From contig MCFE01000024.1 of the NCBI GenBank assembly GCA_002104905.1, positions 124,001 to 188,000 on the forward strand: a DNA stretch of 64,000 nt, given 5' to 3'. The DNA comes from Basidiobolus meristosporus CBS 931.73 (taxonomy: Eukaryota; Basidiobolomycota; Basidiobolomycetes; Basidiobolales; Basidiobolaceae). Below the pieces are notes generated by a model, which did no database searches, was not told the origin of the DNA, and worked only from the letters and a program-made list of their open reading frames with translations. Positions 1-13,368 of this stretch are shown here, one piece after another. Each line of letters opens with the position of its first letter. Positions within the stretch are counted from its first letter, which is position 1. A program made the position numbers and the translations under genes.

Positions 1-3000
1 TGATATTACGGTGGTATTTTGCTGGCCTTTTCTTAACTTTTTTCTTAGGGATTAAGCTGGTTGCTTGCAATTGACATCCATTCATACATGTGTTATAATT
101 ATCTTACTTTTGTAAACAGGCAGAATGGGAAACTGGTAAGTGGTTTGGAGTATTTGAGAAAGTTTACGTGAGTGGATTTAGCAAGTAATGCAAAAACAAC
201 GAGGGAATGTGATGAACAACTCTTTGGAACAAAATTGATAAAGTTTGGTGTTGTTTCTATCAAATCAGCATCTTGACGATTTTAAGGAATTATCATGCAT
301 GACTAATTCCCATTTCAATCTTAATTCAAACAAATCGACCGTGCAATATCAGTTGAACAGTTAAGTGCATCAGTAACTGGTTGTAGTACTTTCCCCTTTT
401 AATTCCGAAGTACCCCTGTTCCCTCAATCCCACTTGCCTCATCTTGGTTTACTGAACGGCGACGACTTCTTATGCATATTTCTCGGTCTTTGCGGTGCAG
501 ATTGAAATAAAATATCTTTCGACCTATCTGAGAATACCAAGCACTGACGATACGTCGAAAGACCGTGAAGGTTTAATGCGAGGCTTAGGGACAAATGATA
601 TTTGGTACCCGGGACATGCCGCAGATTGCTGTCTCACCTCGGCTCCATAGCATATCCTGTCGAGTATGTATGAAACTGAATACCATCAATGCCGGTTTAG
701 CGTTTTGTTTCGTTGAGGAGCAATTCGTGAAAATACCTCTGCAGAGTATGCGAATTTTGCGATGTTGCGCCTCCGATTTCCTACAAGTCTCTACAATTGA
801 CCACGTCTGCATTGCTTGAAACAGAATATTTGTCCGGCGATGAATCAGCAGTCATTGCGGAGCTCTACCCTGTTTGCAAAATACGCAAATAAACTTCGCA
901 TATTGGAAGATACTATCAGCTGAAGCTTCATATTCTACCTGAACGCTAACTTTCTTTGCTTCCTTGTTTTGATAAACCTCGAAAAAATACCGTATATGGC
1001 ATTATGCATCATCGTTTCATTCTACTCCCACCAAATATAGAAACAACGTGGTACCCATATTTTTTCCTCCAGAATTGTGGGGATGCTGAGAAGATAGACA
1101 TTTCTGGATGGGATTCTTGAAAACCATACAAATGCTGGGGTCCGTCGAAGAATTCCCCCATTCAACCGGAGACATGAAATTCTGGCAATGCTTGCAGATA
1201 TTATCGTAAATAACGAGCCTGGAGGCAAACACTGTTCCGCTATCTCCCATTGGATTACCGGAGCCTCTCCATCAATATCATCTGATATTGACTGTTCGGT
1301 AAAGATCTTTAGTAATCAATGAGAAACACTCAACACGGCTGCTGGGCCATCAATGCGCAGGAATAGTGTGGATTACTTGTCCATCATGGAGTTGGCCCAG
1401 GCAAAAGATAGTGCCGGAGTTCCAGATGCGCAGCAAATAACTGGTGCATCCACCAAACTCAGTCACATCGTGATTGGCTGTTGGGCTAGGCGCAAATGAT
1501 CAACGTGAGTGGTAGTTTTTTCGGACCGCTTCTCATTCGTTCTCATGTGCCCATTCAGCATTATGCTTGGCTCAGTGTATAGGGCCAGCACCGCTCTTTG
1601 GGATTATCGGCACGTTATCTTCTCCAAGCCATGTGCAAAAGCCGAAGGTCATGCCATTCTTCGCATGATCCGTCGTTCCTGAGCTGGATCTCACGTAGCA
1701 TCTTTGATGGTTTTGGAAGAGAAAAAACTTGAAATACTAATAATCCTCCAGATAATCCCAAGTCTGGCTTTTAATCTGTTGAGAGCTTCCATTTTCCCAA
1801 TGGGGCATTCGTGCTCCGCAAGTCTGTATGCCCAAGGCTGACCAAAACCCCCGATTTTCCTGGCAGTCATTGAAGGGATCGAGCACCAGGCCTCGACGAT
1901 GTTATTTGCTATTTATGCTTGGCAACGAACGTGTTCAAAGCGTAGGTGCGGAGACAATGCTCTTGCCGAGTTAGACCTAATGCACTCATGAGCAACGATG
2001 ACACCACAGGCACAATCACCACAAGACCAAAGCAACACTCATTGGACGGTTGACGAAATACAGGAAAACCTTGATCTAGGTGGGACGAGGTTCAGTACCA
2101 TGCCTCATCTCCCAACCAGATCCCGATTTTGGCCTATAAATAGACAATTCAAGACGGAACCGGAATGAATTTACAATCCCGTATCAAAATCCACCGAATA
2201 TCCAGTCAAGATAAGGATTCGAAAAGACACTGTCATTCATGTTTGTACCCATGATACATGTCTGTAACGCATGGTCGTCGACAGGTTAGCCAGCGGTGAA
2301 TCTACCATCGCATGTGTTTCGCCACGACAGCTGAAAACATTGAGGCGCACACAGGCCTACCCCGTTCAGTGGCAATGTAACTGGTACTTGCGAGTCATTC
2401 GCAGAGAGTAGTGTAATCGTGTTGGCAGAGGGTCGAGTGACTCAATGCTCGTTGAGTGTGGCGGCTATGTTTGCTCGGCTGGAGTGGCTCTCATCTCCTT
2501 TCGAACATCCCAGATACCCACCCAGCCAAGGGATATGATGATTGCGCATCAGCCTGATATTTCAAGCTGGGAACTGGTGCCACTGCCCGCGGGAGCAGGC
2601 AGGGTTGGTGGGAGTGGGAGTGGGAATGAGTAGTAGACTCATCCTTGGCACGAGGCCCGCCATACAGGTAAAGCACAAGATCGATCTTCAGGGATTGTGG
2701 GCTGCAGGCCACAAAAAAGTTCCAATCAAGCTCATTTCGAGAAACCGCACGGCTCCGCCGAAATGGATGGTGATTGGGTGGGCTGGCCAGAGCCGTGGCT
2801 TTGGCTGGGTGATTAATCATTCGTTTCGTGACAATTAAGATTGATGAAGTGACCTCGCATTATACGTCTGTGACTCGATTATTTGTCCCACCCATCAGCA
2901 CACATAATGCACATTTGTCATCACCATCTCCAGAACGGAACGCTGTCCAGCCAATTCAACAATAAAGCCATCGGAAAATCTAGATCTAGGATGATTCTGT

Positions 3001-4173
3001 TTTGGCTGCAACCTTCCTTTCTGGTACCCTATCTGCGACCAAAAGGCGAGATTCATTGTTATCAACCCTGGAGAAATGTTTGTCAGAGCATTTCGGAAGG
3101 GCATGCAAAAAGCTTAAACTAGACTCATTGTACGTGTGTGTGAGGTAAGGTTGGATGCCCCGACAGACCCATACCATAAAGCCCTAGGCTTGGCTGAATA
3201 AAGGCAATGTGTCCGCGCCCAGTTCCCATTTCGAAGTGGCTTCTTCAGCAGTGGTAGGGTCAGCATCTACCAGCACCACCCGTCCACCGCACTGATTCAT
3301 GGCCAACAGGATCAACAACCTGCTGAAGCGCTCTCATTTCTGAATTGGAAACTGACTCCATCTACGCCGGGCCACCCAACCCGGTGCTCGAGAATTTTCC
3401 GGCGATGACGATGTTTTTAAATCATCGCTTCGCTCAGTGGCATTTCGTGATAGTCCGCCAAATCCTGCTTTGCAACCACTGATGCTGAGTATGCCATCAG
3501 TAACCAATGGCAGTGCCACGGTGCAGAGATCGGTCCCGCTCGTCCAAAGCGGGTCATTGGAAAACGCCAGTCATCCAGCATCCACGAGCCCATCACAAGA
3601 ATACTCATGCATTCCCACGGAAAGAATCGTGAGGTTGGTGAGGACAAACGGGTTTTATCCACAATAATGCCAAATCCGCTCGTGATTGCTGTAGGTGGAA
3701 TTATGAGAACTCGAAACAAATGAACTGTTCAAAATTGGAAATGTTTGCTAAAAACAAGACAGCCTTTTGTCCCATCCGCGGTGAATGTACTGGGGGTTTC
3801 AGTTAAGCTTTCTGTGGTTCGGGGTTTTCGCAGCGCTTCCCAGCAATGGGACACACCGCCATAGGACCCGCTGCGAAACCGCGAGCATGTGGTAGAGCAC
3901 GTCAATCCCCGAAATGCCGCCATATCTCAAATCCCGTATATCCATGGCCGATTTTCTCTCATTTTTGTGGAGTGTGGGACATATAAGGGTTGCCTTTGAT
4001 CCTATGGCGACGAATGCCGGAGAGTCGGGCCGTCAGCGATTTGGATCATGGCTCATTTTCTTGGGTGCGAGCAGACGCGCCATTGGCCAATTGTCATGAA
4101 GGAGTCCGGCATTATCGCACCAAGGATTCCGAAAATTTACCCATATTAACAATGAGACCATACTCTGCTGCCG
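1..4173. other. Host DNA without a recognised gene
   Basis: I see no ORF here with a recognisable domain or convincing exon structure. Short open frames occur on both strands (for example about 2491-2820 minus and 3417-3719 minus), but they overlap one another and carry no motif I know. A short GGGAGT-type simple repeat lies near 2607-2630. The base composition resembles the gene-bearing part of the window rather than the AT-rich transposon island. Confidence 0.5.
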
Positions 4174-4181
4174 TATATAAG
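4174..4181 (+). promoter_or_regulatory. TATA box of the cyclin gene
   Basis: The string TATATAAG ends 69 bases before the ATG at 4251. This spacing would put transcription start near 4205, which makes 4251 the first ATG of the message. That is the main reason for preferring 4251 over an in-frame ATG further upstream (3990). Confidence 0.5.
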
Positions 4182-4250
4182 CCCACAGATCGCCCCAAGC
4201 TGCCTAGTGGTTTTGGTTATTTTCATTCACGACAGCTTGCAGTCAACAGC

Positions 4251-5022
4251 ATGTCGCCCTCGAATACGCTCAATAGCTCCAGTACTTGCCCCTCTCTTCC
4301 CCACTCTCTCCCATTCCCGCCCAAAGGCACTCTGGTTAATGCCTTAGTAGGTAAGCGTAGCTCCGTGCTGCTGGTCCCCGCCCGCAAACCACATTAACTC
4401 GTTTGCATTAGACCAAACCGTATGCTTGATCCAATATATCTGGCCCAACAGCCTCACAAACTGCCAGATACTCCCCTTAAAGGTCTTCGTGCAAGAAATC
4501 CTTAGACGCTCAAGAACCTCGTTTTCTTGCTGTTTGACCGCTTTGCTATATTTATTCCGGGTCAAGAGTACAATTTCCAAGCGAATCGGGAGATCACCCG
4601 GGCCTCGTGTGTCCAATGAGTGCCCCTATTCGCCTATTTTGGATAAAGAGACCGATCCAACTTTGTGTGGTCGCCGAATGTTTGTAGCCGCGTTGATTCT
4701 CGCAACCAAGTATCTCCAAGATCGCAGCTTCGCCAACTCCATGTGGTCCCATCTGTCAGGGCTGAAAATGCAGGAGATCAATCGAAATGAATTGGTCTTT
4801 CTGTCGCTCATTAATTATCAACTCTACATCCCCTACCCTCTCTTCTCCTGGTGGTCCTCCCTGTTCATCCATAGCACCCATCAGAACAGCCCGCACCCCA
4901 CAGATGGTTGCAACCAACTCACTGGCTCGCCACGTGCTGCCAAAAAATATTCGCCCTACGACGTGGCTACGAACAAGTTTGCGAGCAAAAGAAAGATGAG
5001 GGAGGCCTCCGTGTCAACATAG
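4251..5022 (+). CDS. Pcl-type cyclin (Pho85 cyclin family), two exons
   Basis: The predicted protein has 236 residues, from exons 4251-4350 and 4412-5022 joined across a 61-bp intron (GTAAGC donor, CATTAG acceptor). Splicing joins a Ser/Pro-rich leader of about 33 residues to a cyclin box reading DQTVCLIQYIWP, and the cyclin core follows: CGRRMFVAALILATKYLQD, then WSHLSGLKMQEINRNE and FLSLINYQLYI. This core is typical of fungal Pcl1/2/9-like cyclins, which bind and activate the kinase Pho85 in cell-cycle and nutrient control. The C-terminus is short, basic and probably disordered. A TATA box sits about 70 bp upstream. The family call is firm; the particular Pcl subgroup is inferred. Confidence 0.85.
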
Positions 5023-6385
5023 TGGATCTGGCGTCGACACACGTGCTAGTGGGCTGAGCATCCAGGACCACTATGCTGCAACCCAACACCAAGACGAACG
5101 CCATTATGAGACGACCTCCTGTGTATATACTGTTTCTTTCCCTGTTCATGGTCAAGAACGAAGCACCATTTGACCATGAATGGATCCACCGCCGCTAATC
5201 GAATTCATGTACCATACTCAATGTTTCCAGTAAATCATATATATGGGTCATCGCAGCTGCGAACCCACTGCAATAACCATCTTGCAACGTGAACACCTGA
5301 ATGCCGAGATGGCCAGATCCAGCATGTGTGCTATTGAGCCACCGCATGGATCTTAACGCAGAGATGGTATAAGACCCCGTGTAACATCAACCACGCAATT
5401 GAGTGGGACTGGGGTTGGTTTATGTTCGAACGCTGTTCCAGAAAGTGATTTGTGATGGTTGCCGGTGGATATAGCTCAGATCTTGAGATCTGTGTACAAT
5501 CGAGGGATTTCGGCGCAGGCGTTCATGCATGGAGTTGCCAGAATGGGGAACAAGGATGCCACATCTTCTGGGCTCTGTTCATGGTGTCGTTATGCCAGCG
5601 GCAGACCAGCCGTTGTGGGACGTGTGGTAGGCCGCCGACTGTCAACACCTCTGCAGAAGGCCATCGTGGGGCGGTACAAGGGCTCTATCCGAGCCGCTGC
5701 ATATCAGCCGTACAGACGTGATGCAGCTTGCGTTGTCCGGCGGGATACACCCCGCGAGTGGTGGCCCGTTGGAGAAGGGGTCTGCAACCAAGGGTATCCC
5801 CGCACAATGCCCTTAGCAGCTGGATCGATCATGAGGCGGCGAAAGCGATTGCCGGATGCCTTGTCTTCGCGGCGCGGCTGCCATTCATCACAAAGCCATT
5901 GTTTGGCATCATCGCGCAGCAGTATTTTGAATCAGTGCATCTGAGACACGCTCCAACGAACACATGGTGATTTCGCCTAGCCGAAGGATCTCATGAAAAT
6001 CCATCAGCGCAGATGGCCATACGACGTTCTCTGCTGCTCAGCCACAAGAAAACCAGACGTTGTCAGCTGATTATCGCTAACCATGTCCACTCCTTCAAGA
6101 ATCGAACCTAAACAATTTCGATGAAATTCACTAAAAAATGGCAATTCGAGCCGAGGGAAGAGGAAATTTCAACGAAGCTGCACAATTTTGGTAATATTTT
6201 AGGAAAATCAGGGGAGCTTGGATTAGAGCTCACCAGCTCTCAGCCACCGTAGATTCATAGTTCCTCCTTGCGCCTTCCAGAACTCTTATCATTCGGAAGC
6301 TTTTGCTTGAGTTAACTCCCGGCCATAACCACCCTCATAAAATTACGCTTAAATATTTCTTAGTGTTACCCAAGTCTAATTCAAG
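5023..6385. other. Intergenic stretch between cyclin and C2H2 gene
   Basis: Apart from the uncertain ORF at 5459-5944 I see nothing coding here. A TATA-like string (CATAAAATT, about 6334-6342) lies roughly 45 bp before the C2H2 start codon and may serve as its promoter. Confidence 0.4.
5459..5944 (+). CDS. Hypothetical ORF of 161 codons
   Basis: This is an Arg- and Ala-rich open frame in locally GC-rich DNA. No domain, signal peptide or membrane segment is visible. The other two plus frames are also fairly open, which suggests that composition rather than selection keeps it free of stops. It may be a chance ORF or an exon of a gene I cannot assemble. Confidence 0.15.
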   Translation: MPVDIAQILRSVYNRGISAQAFMHGVARMGNKDATSSGLCSWCRYASGRPAVVGRVVGRRLSTPLQKAIVGRYKGSIRAAAYQPYRRDAACVVRRDTPREWWPVGEGVCNQGYPRTMPLAAGSIMRRRKRLPDALSSRRGCHSSQSHCLASSRSSILNQCI

Positions 6386-7435
6386 ATGGAAAATGTTGAC
6401 CGGAATCAAACATCCACCCGAAAACACCTTGACGATACAGTATCCAACTACAAAATCCCCGTAGAGCCTTCCGGCGGTCCTCAAGTCGAGGGTTTCGCCT
6501 CTACCATCGTAGACATACAAGAATCGACCGACTCACTCAAGGACCCCGAAACAAGCGAAGATCAGCCACTTTCCCTGCAGAAGGAGGAGGAGCAAGTTCT
6601 CTTGACGATCAAGCGAGGATCCGGCAGTCCCACCGACTTCAAACGAAACCTAAAAAGAAAGCCGGTCACGACCCAGGCTCAAGGAAATGCCGGCAAAACG
6701 ATTGGTACCCAGACCAACGTCACGCCGGAAATCAAAGTCGAACGGGATTTTCTGTCTGGGTTTAGTTCGGTCGAGCTGGAGGCAAGTAGGATTCTCGGTT
6801 TGATAGGGCAGGCACGGGATTTACGAGTGGCGAGTGATGCAGAGAGTGTTGGTTCGAGCGCGCTGGTAGCAGAAGTGGACGCCTCCCCACCGGGCAGTTT
6901 ACGCTCTAGCCCCGAGCCGTCCGTGTCCCCTTACGGAAGTCGCACCTCCTCGCCAACCAGATTCTCCGAAAAAACTGCTGGGGTTACCTCAAGAATGAGC
7001 ATTCAATTCGCCACCTCGGACTCCTTGCGCCTACCCAAATCGGTGGCGACCTCGCTCGGAAAATCAGTAGCCTCCACCACCGAGGCCAGCTCAGGCCCCT
7101 CGAGCCCAGAAAGCAATCTCCAGGAAGATTTCCGAAGTGAAGAGGAGGGGGCATCAAGTACTATATATCGTTGCGAATTTCCTTCGTGTGGCAAGACATT
7201 CGGAAGATTATACAATCTGAAGTCACATACCCGAACACATACCGACGACAGGCCTTTCAAATGCGAGCAATGTGAGCAGGCCTTCAGTCGAAACCACGAC
7301 TTGAAGCGACATCAGAAGATTCACTCGGGTCTTAAGCCATTTGAATGTGGTGGGTGTGGTAAGAAATTTTCTAGAATGGATGCATTAGGTCGTCATCGAG
7401 CCAAAAAACCCCAGTGTCAAGAGAAATCTACTTAA
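6386..7435 (+). CDS. C2H2 zinc-finger transcription factor, three fingers (Crz1/Prz1-like arrangement)
   Basis: The gene is intronless and encodes 349 residues. Three adjacent C2H2 fingers sit at the C-terminus, with first cysteines at about residues 263, 293 and 321. The recognition segments read FGRLYNLKSHTRTH, FSRNHDLKRHQKIH and FSRMDALGRHR. Finger linkers of the TDDRPFKC type mark a DNA-binding array. The pattern 'YNLKSH...HDLKRH...DALxRH' resembles calcineurin-responsive Crz1/Prz1 proteins and related fungal regulators. The N-terminal 260 residues are rich in Ser, Pro and acidic residues and look disordered, as expected for a regulatory or activation region. The third finger ends in a modified spacing (HRAKKPQC), as in several fungal homologues. 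The DNA-binding role is secure; the orthology to Crz1 is only suggestive. Confidence 0.85.
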   Translation: MENVDRNQTSTRKHLDDTVSNYKIPVEPSGGPQVEGFASTIVDIQESTDSLKDPETSEDQPLSLQKEEEQVLLTIKRGSGSPTDFKRNLKRKPVTTQAQGNAGKTIGTQTNVTPEIKVERDFLSGFSSVELEASRILGLIGQARDLRVASDAESVGSSALVAEVDASPPGSLRSSPEPSVSPYGSRTSSPTRFSEKTAGVTSRMSIQFATSDSLRLPKSVATSLGKSVASTTEASSGPSSPESNLQEDFRSEEEGASSTIYRCEFPSCGKTFGRLYNLKSHTRTHTDDRPFKCEQCEQAFSRNHDLKRHQKIHSGLKPFECGGCGKKFSRMDALGRHRAKKPQCQEKST

Positions 7436-10044
7436 GTCTCGGGATCTAGGACAAATTCGGATGATGGCCTTATCTTATCAACACGATTTATTGAATGGTT
7501 CCCATGTGTGTACAAATGATCCCTTTCCTACTCCCCTTTTCATACCTCCCTGCAGAATTCCGATTAAGCCCTTTGGTCGATCCAAGTGTTGGATGTTTCT
7601 ATGTAAGCTGTTCGTAAGGTTTTTGCTTGTTGCGCCGAAGTGACAAGCAGGAGATTGACAAGCCATATAGCCAAGAACCTTGTTGAGATCTAAAATTTTG
7701 TCTCATGGTTGATTCCTCTGAGTAGGGTTTTTGTAACAATCACTTGGCAGTATTTTAACCTTTATTGTACAAATATCCACATTATCCAGTGATATAGTAA
7801 TATATTGCTTCTATTACCTACGCCAGAGTGCTCCATTTCCAGCCGACACCCCTTAGTTGGAGGTGGCGGCTGCCCTGCTGCATTACCCAACCTCCATACT
7901 GTTTGTCCAAGATGGCAGTAGCGGGACTGGATGCGAGATTCCTATCCATCCAGAAGAGTGACCCAGCCGAAACAACATGATTTTTGGGCAGCTTCCATCA
8001 TAGCCATACCGAAGAGATCCAATGCTGTGAAACCCCGGGTCTCACCAAGCCATTTCAGTTCACACTACATGAATCTGTTGGCACCCTGTGTTCTGGAATT
8101 CCGATGCGCAATGGACGGAACCCATGGTTTCCTAGCATATCCGGTTGCAGTTTCGCTTTGGGACATGTCCCAGCCAGCTGAAAATAACCCTCAGATGGGT
8201 TCTGGTCCAGGTGCAGTCGATGCCCCACATCGCGGGAGCATACCCGGGATGCTCGATTGCCACCCCCGGCAACATTCCCATCGAAGTTCAGAAGGTGTAC
8301 ATCTTGGGGAGTGTGTGCTGATATTAGGGGCTGGGTTACATTGGGCAAATAAATGTTGGGAGGATAGATCAGTCAGTGATGGTGTTGGCATTCCCTGATT
8401 TCACTCATCAACCTCCGGGCAGGCGGCAGTGTCGTTCAGATGGATGGGTGCAGATAGCCTCTGTGTCCATGGATCCGATGCACCCAAGCGGCCTCCCACA
8501 CTATGCTAATTTAAGGGCTGAGGAAAGCGCCGATAGTATTTAATACGGTTCCAAATCTGGTGGTGGGTGTTCGGTTGCATCCAGGATCCACTCTATAGAG
8601 AATAGATTGTTTCAACGGACGTGGTGAGCACAATACCATACAGGTATCGCTTTTGCCCTTGGAGCGCTCTGACTCACTCGTGGCTTTGATATAACGGTAC
8701 GCTACTCATTGTATGACCACACTCGGATGCGTGGTGTTCAATCAACTGGAAGAGGCTCTCAGGTGACCATCATCTAATTGGTTATAACACTCCTCATTTG
8801 GCGACACCATCTTTAGATTGACAAACATGGCATGGCTATGCCCCTGTAGTACAGCAGATTCCTTGCAATGGAATGGTTATTGGGAAACGTTGTGAGTACC
8901 TGATTACATAAGTGCGCACCCAATGCTGCACGAATGGAAGCCCATCCCCCATAGGCATCCTCCCAGCTTCAACCTGCACAGTCAGACATGGAATGAAACT
9001 GTATGGAGGATCGCTCAACATTCCATGCTCAATGACATAATGAGTACTCACTGCAATTGACGCACCAGAATCGATTGGCCGACGAGGCAAGTTTGCGGAT
9101 ATTTCCTATTTGAACCCACCCTAGAATTCGGAATATATATATATTGATGGACTAAGCAAGCAGCATTTGCAATGAATCCGGTTGATTCGAAATCAGAATG
9201 GCTGCTGTCCAATGGATTAGAAAACCACCCGTTCACTGGAACAAGGGGGAAATTAGTAAGTGTCCATCGCCACTTAATCAGATGTGATACGCGAGTAGTA
9301 TCTAAGATATGAATGCAAATTTAGCTCAGACCATCACACCGTTCACTAACAAGTTGGTACACTGGTTGTATGATGAAATGGAGCTTCGAGGCCATTCTTT
9401 ATTATCACTAGCTTACCCAAAAATGGCGACCATTATATAGGATATGACATGAACCTGAATGCGAGTAGCTTGACATGATGTTAAACTTCGCAATATATCC
9501 AGAGCAAACCCGGTTTTCATCTGGTTGATGGAGTCCTAGCTTGCAAGTAAGTTAACCCCGGTTTTGTGCAAGAGATATCGAAAGAAAAGGGGAGAATTTC
9601 GAATGTACGAAGAAGGTACACAATGAACTTTATTATGATAGAATTCCTATATAGTTGGTAATATATTTACATAGGCCAATAGAGATACAACATCCGTATT
9701 GTACCAGCTGATATCGCAGTGTCAGATCTGCTCTCGCAGCCTATTTGGGGATTGAATTTTACAGTGTCAACCGTCCAGAACGTATAGTATAAATTGGTCC
9801 TGTCAATGTCCCGGGCTTTGGAATGGACGGAAGTATGGAGGTGCGAAGACGGATTTCTTTTGCGGCACTCTAGTGTGTTTCATTCTTGATATGATTAATG
9901 ACGTTGGGGGCTAATGATCTTTGAGCAAATATGCAAGACTTTGAATAGATTGGTTCCAACAATACATACAGATGCTACCAGGAAGTATTCATGTGCTGGT
10001 AGCTAGGGCTTGGCGTTGACAGCTGAGAGCCCTATGGCTAGTTT
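7436..10044. other. Long intergenic region without a recognised gene
   Basis: Several overlapping open frames occur on both strands (7931-8398 plus, 8055-8348 minus, 8836-9090 minus). None shows a motif I recognise. The minus-strand frames between about 7850 and 9240 have a vaguely protein-like composition and could be a decayed gene, but I cannot name a family. A short AT dinucleotide run lies near 9133-9143. Confidence 0.4.
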
Positions 10045-10652
<608 letters not shown>

Positions 10653-10663
10653 CTATATATATA
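10653..10663 (-). promoter_or_regulatory. TATA-like element of the four-finger C2H2 gene
   Basis: An uninterrupted TATATATA stretch, read on the minus strand, lies 70-80 bp before the ATG at 10583. The position suits a core promoter element, but AT runs of this kind also occur by chance. Confidence 0.35.
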
Positions 10664-12104
10664 GATATAGAGGCCAGGTAAGGGTGATGGCTATGATTGG
10701 AGTCAATCCGCGAAGGATTACCCAAATTATAAAACGTCATTACTTGATGGTGCCAAACCAAGTGAAGGATCTATATCACGAGTTCCACCACCAGGCCTGC
10801 CTGTAATCGAATTTTATATTGGTTTTCGTCTTGCTGCTTGGGGTTTGCTAGGACAGTTGATGTGTTGCTGAGTGAAATCGGCAGTATAGTACGATCATGC
10901 ACGGCTGTGGATTTATATTGTGTAGTGGTGGTTAATATGCGGTTTCATGGAATCTTAGATCGAGGGAGCCTACCAGAAAAGGAAACGAGAATCATTACCA
11001 ATCTGCTGACCAAGAAATCTGGGTTTTCTGGTGTTAATAGTCAACAGGAGTTGGTTGCTTATGGAATGATACAATTACCTAATGCAACCTCGATCTATGC
11101 GATCGAAAGTATTACGGCTGCACAGTAAACTCACCATCTGAGCCAGATAGCCACATGCCAGTTGGGTAGAATGGTGCCCGCTAATTACTTGCGACGCCAA
11201 TGTTTATTCATTGCACTCAACACCCGTGATATATGCGGCTGGCATCATTGATGTAATCCCGGCAAAATCGCATCCACACAAGCTTAAGCCAAGCCCAACC
11301 AAACCGCATCGACCTATGATATTGATGTGATTCCCAGGTTTCACTTATTCTGAATATCGAGGACCAGTTACGTCCGTCTCTTCAATCGTTTCAAAGAATC
11401 GGACACACCTGCGATAGGGCCCCGGTTACAAAATGTTGGATTCACAATCTCCATCATGTCCACAAGCGTACAAGCGGTGCTGCTGTGTGATTTCCACAAA
11501 ACATGCCATTTGACAGGCCGAACTGAAATGCGATGTTATATGGCTCGAGGCCGTACATTTGACACAGTGAGCGCAAACCACCCCAATCCTTGACCACAAA
11601 ACTCACCAGAGAATGGGATCCGAACACGGATTTCCTTTTGGTTCATGTCGGTGTGATTTATTATACAATAAAAGAATATACTGATCCGATCTATTTTGGC
11701 AGTGTCTACAAAGGTTCTGCTCGCTTTAATGTATCCATCGAAAGACATCATTTCATTTACGTCACCTTCTTGGCTGCTTCCAAGGATAATCTCTACAATT
11801 AAGGTCAACATGGTTATTATGGTTGGATGAATGGGTCCGTACAGTTCAAGCTACCATCTTCCGACTAGCACGTGTTTCACGTTTAAGATACAATTCCTAT
11901 GGTATTCAACAAGATTGGGTTAGTCACATTGTGGGCATGGCTCATATGAACTGACGACTGCTCACCCCGTTCTCATCGAGGCTTGGGATCTGTGCTTCTG
12001 GAGGGCGTTTGGCTACCACCTGTGACGTTAAATATGCATCAATATTACTGGAAAGCCTGGACCCGATATCTGATAGAACGAACTATTTTGGCAACATTAT
12101 GAGC
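10664..12104. other. Intergenic region, possibly holding 3' exons of the glycosylase gene
   Basis: A 91-codon minus ORF (11811-11536, starting MLTLIVEIILGS) matches nothing I know. The minus strand from about 12082 to 11846 stays open in segments bounded by an excellent intron (GTGAGC donor, CTAAC branch, CATAG acceptor, about 11900-11965). It would encode a tail ending RASRKMVA, so the Fpg gene may extend here. Confidence 0.35.
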
Positions 12105-13368
12105 TCATGGAGAAACACTGACCGCTTTATCTTCCATTTCGACCTTATGGGGAGATCGGATTAGATTAGGCCTGGATGCTACAACTCCATCAGCGTTTAC
12201 CTTTTTCGCAGGCTGGGGGCTGTGTTTCTCATTCTTCACCTTTGTCACTGTTCGAAGGGTTTGTACCGCAGGGACAATGGCAGTGGTTCTTCCACCAACC
12301 TATACAGTATGTTACACCACAGAGCTCTTCGTAGAAGATGATATTGGTGGGAATAAAGTACCGTTTCGTAAATAATCTCGTTTCCATCATGAGTGGTGAC
12401 TTTTTTCTTTTTCCCCTTGTTCCATCGGTAGTGGAAAAGCCAGGTGGTAGGGAATTTCTGATAGTCGGCATTGACGGAAACAGCAAAATTCGTCACATCC
12501 TGTATCTGCTGATATACAGATCGTACCTCGTCTACTGTTAGCGTCTTCGAGGGCTGCGCAGGGTGAATCCTCCCTTGGTAAAGGATCTCTGGAAGGAGCG
12601 AGGTTTTAGTAGAGGAAAATAGAATGGGCCTGTGTAACAATTACCATCGGCCATGTAGTTCCCAATCCCCGCAGAAAACTCCTGATCCAGCAATAGAGCC
12701 TTGATTGGGGCGCTTCTCTTGTGGAGCTTCATGTAAAATTCCTCAAAAGAAGGCATCGACAGGATCGGATCGAAGCCAAGTTTGGAAATGGGTGGTTCAT
12801 TCAAGACATCTTCGACCAATCTAATACGTGCTAATCTTCGTGGGTCCGTAAATGCCATACGGCACGTGGTCTGACCTTCATTGTCGATGACACCGGTGCC
12901 AGTGTCCTTGAACGTTATAATAAACTTCCAGTACTTAGGAGGCCACACTGTCTGCTCTTCGGTACCTCTACGATATTGGAAGCAGCTCTTTCCTTCAAAC
13001 TTGAGGCGCGTTAGGAGACAACAAGTGAGGGGAACAGCAAGTTAAACAACTAACGCGGATGTTTCCTGTCATTCCCAGATGCAACAAAATCGTAGGCCCA
13101 TCTTTCAGCAACAAATAAAAGTGCTTTCCGTGGCGCCCTGTATCCACCACTGCCTTGCCTTGCACTCTTTTGGCAAAGTCTGAGGCCTCTACGTTCACAT
13201 AAACAATGTTGTCTTCTTGCTAATACATGAATGGAGTTTCAATAGTCTAGAAACTTGCTGCTATTCGAGGGAGGTTACACGTACCACTTCTACTGCGGCA
13301 ATGGTTTTGCCAACCGCTTCTTCGTGTGCTAACCTTCTGGCTCGTTCTACCTCGGGAAGTTCAGGCAT
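12105..13368 (-). CDS. Formamidopyrimidine-DNA glycosylase (Fpg/MutM family), five exons
   Basis: This base-excision repair enzyme removes oxidised purines and cleaves at the abasic site. Exons: 13368-13285, 13219-13055, 12999-12645, 12588-12362 and 12299-12105, with introns of 55-65 bp, giving 341 residues. It begins MPELPEVE, with the N-terminal Pro nucleophile and Glu3. GRHGKHF carries the beta-turn lysine, and LLHLGMTGNIR follows. The helix-two-turn-helix reads LLLDQEFSAGIGNYMADE then ILYQGRIHP, restored across intron 3. The C-terminal VGGRTTAIVPAVQ, restored across intron 4, is the zincless finger of plant and fungal Fpg, with no Cys4 zinc finger. The ATG at 13368 was chosen because the Pro must be residue 2; an upstream in-frame Met at 13455 would bury it. 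The C-terminus may be longer through two further introns, ending at 11846. Confidence 0.9.

Noticed and set aside
6085-6125. tRNA T-loop-like string on the minus strand (GGTTCGATTCTTG)
   Set aside because: No matching acceptor stem, D arm or anticodon arm can be built around it. I found no convincing tRNA gene in the window.
7931-8398. 155-codon plus ORF
   Set aside because: It has no domain, overlaps equally open minus frames, and has no supporting promoter or splice evidence.
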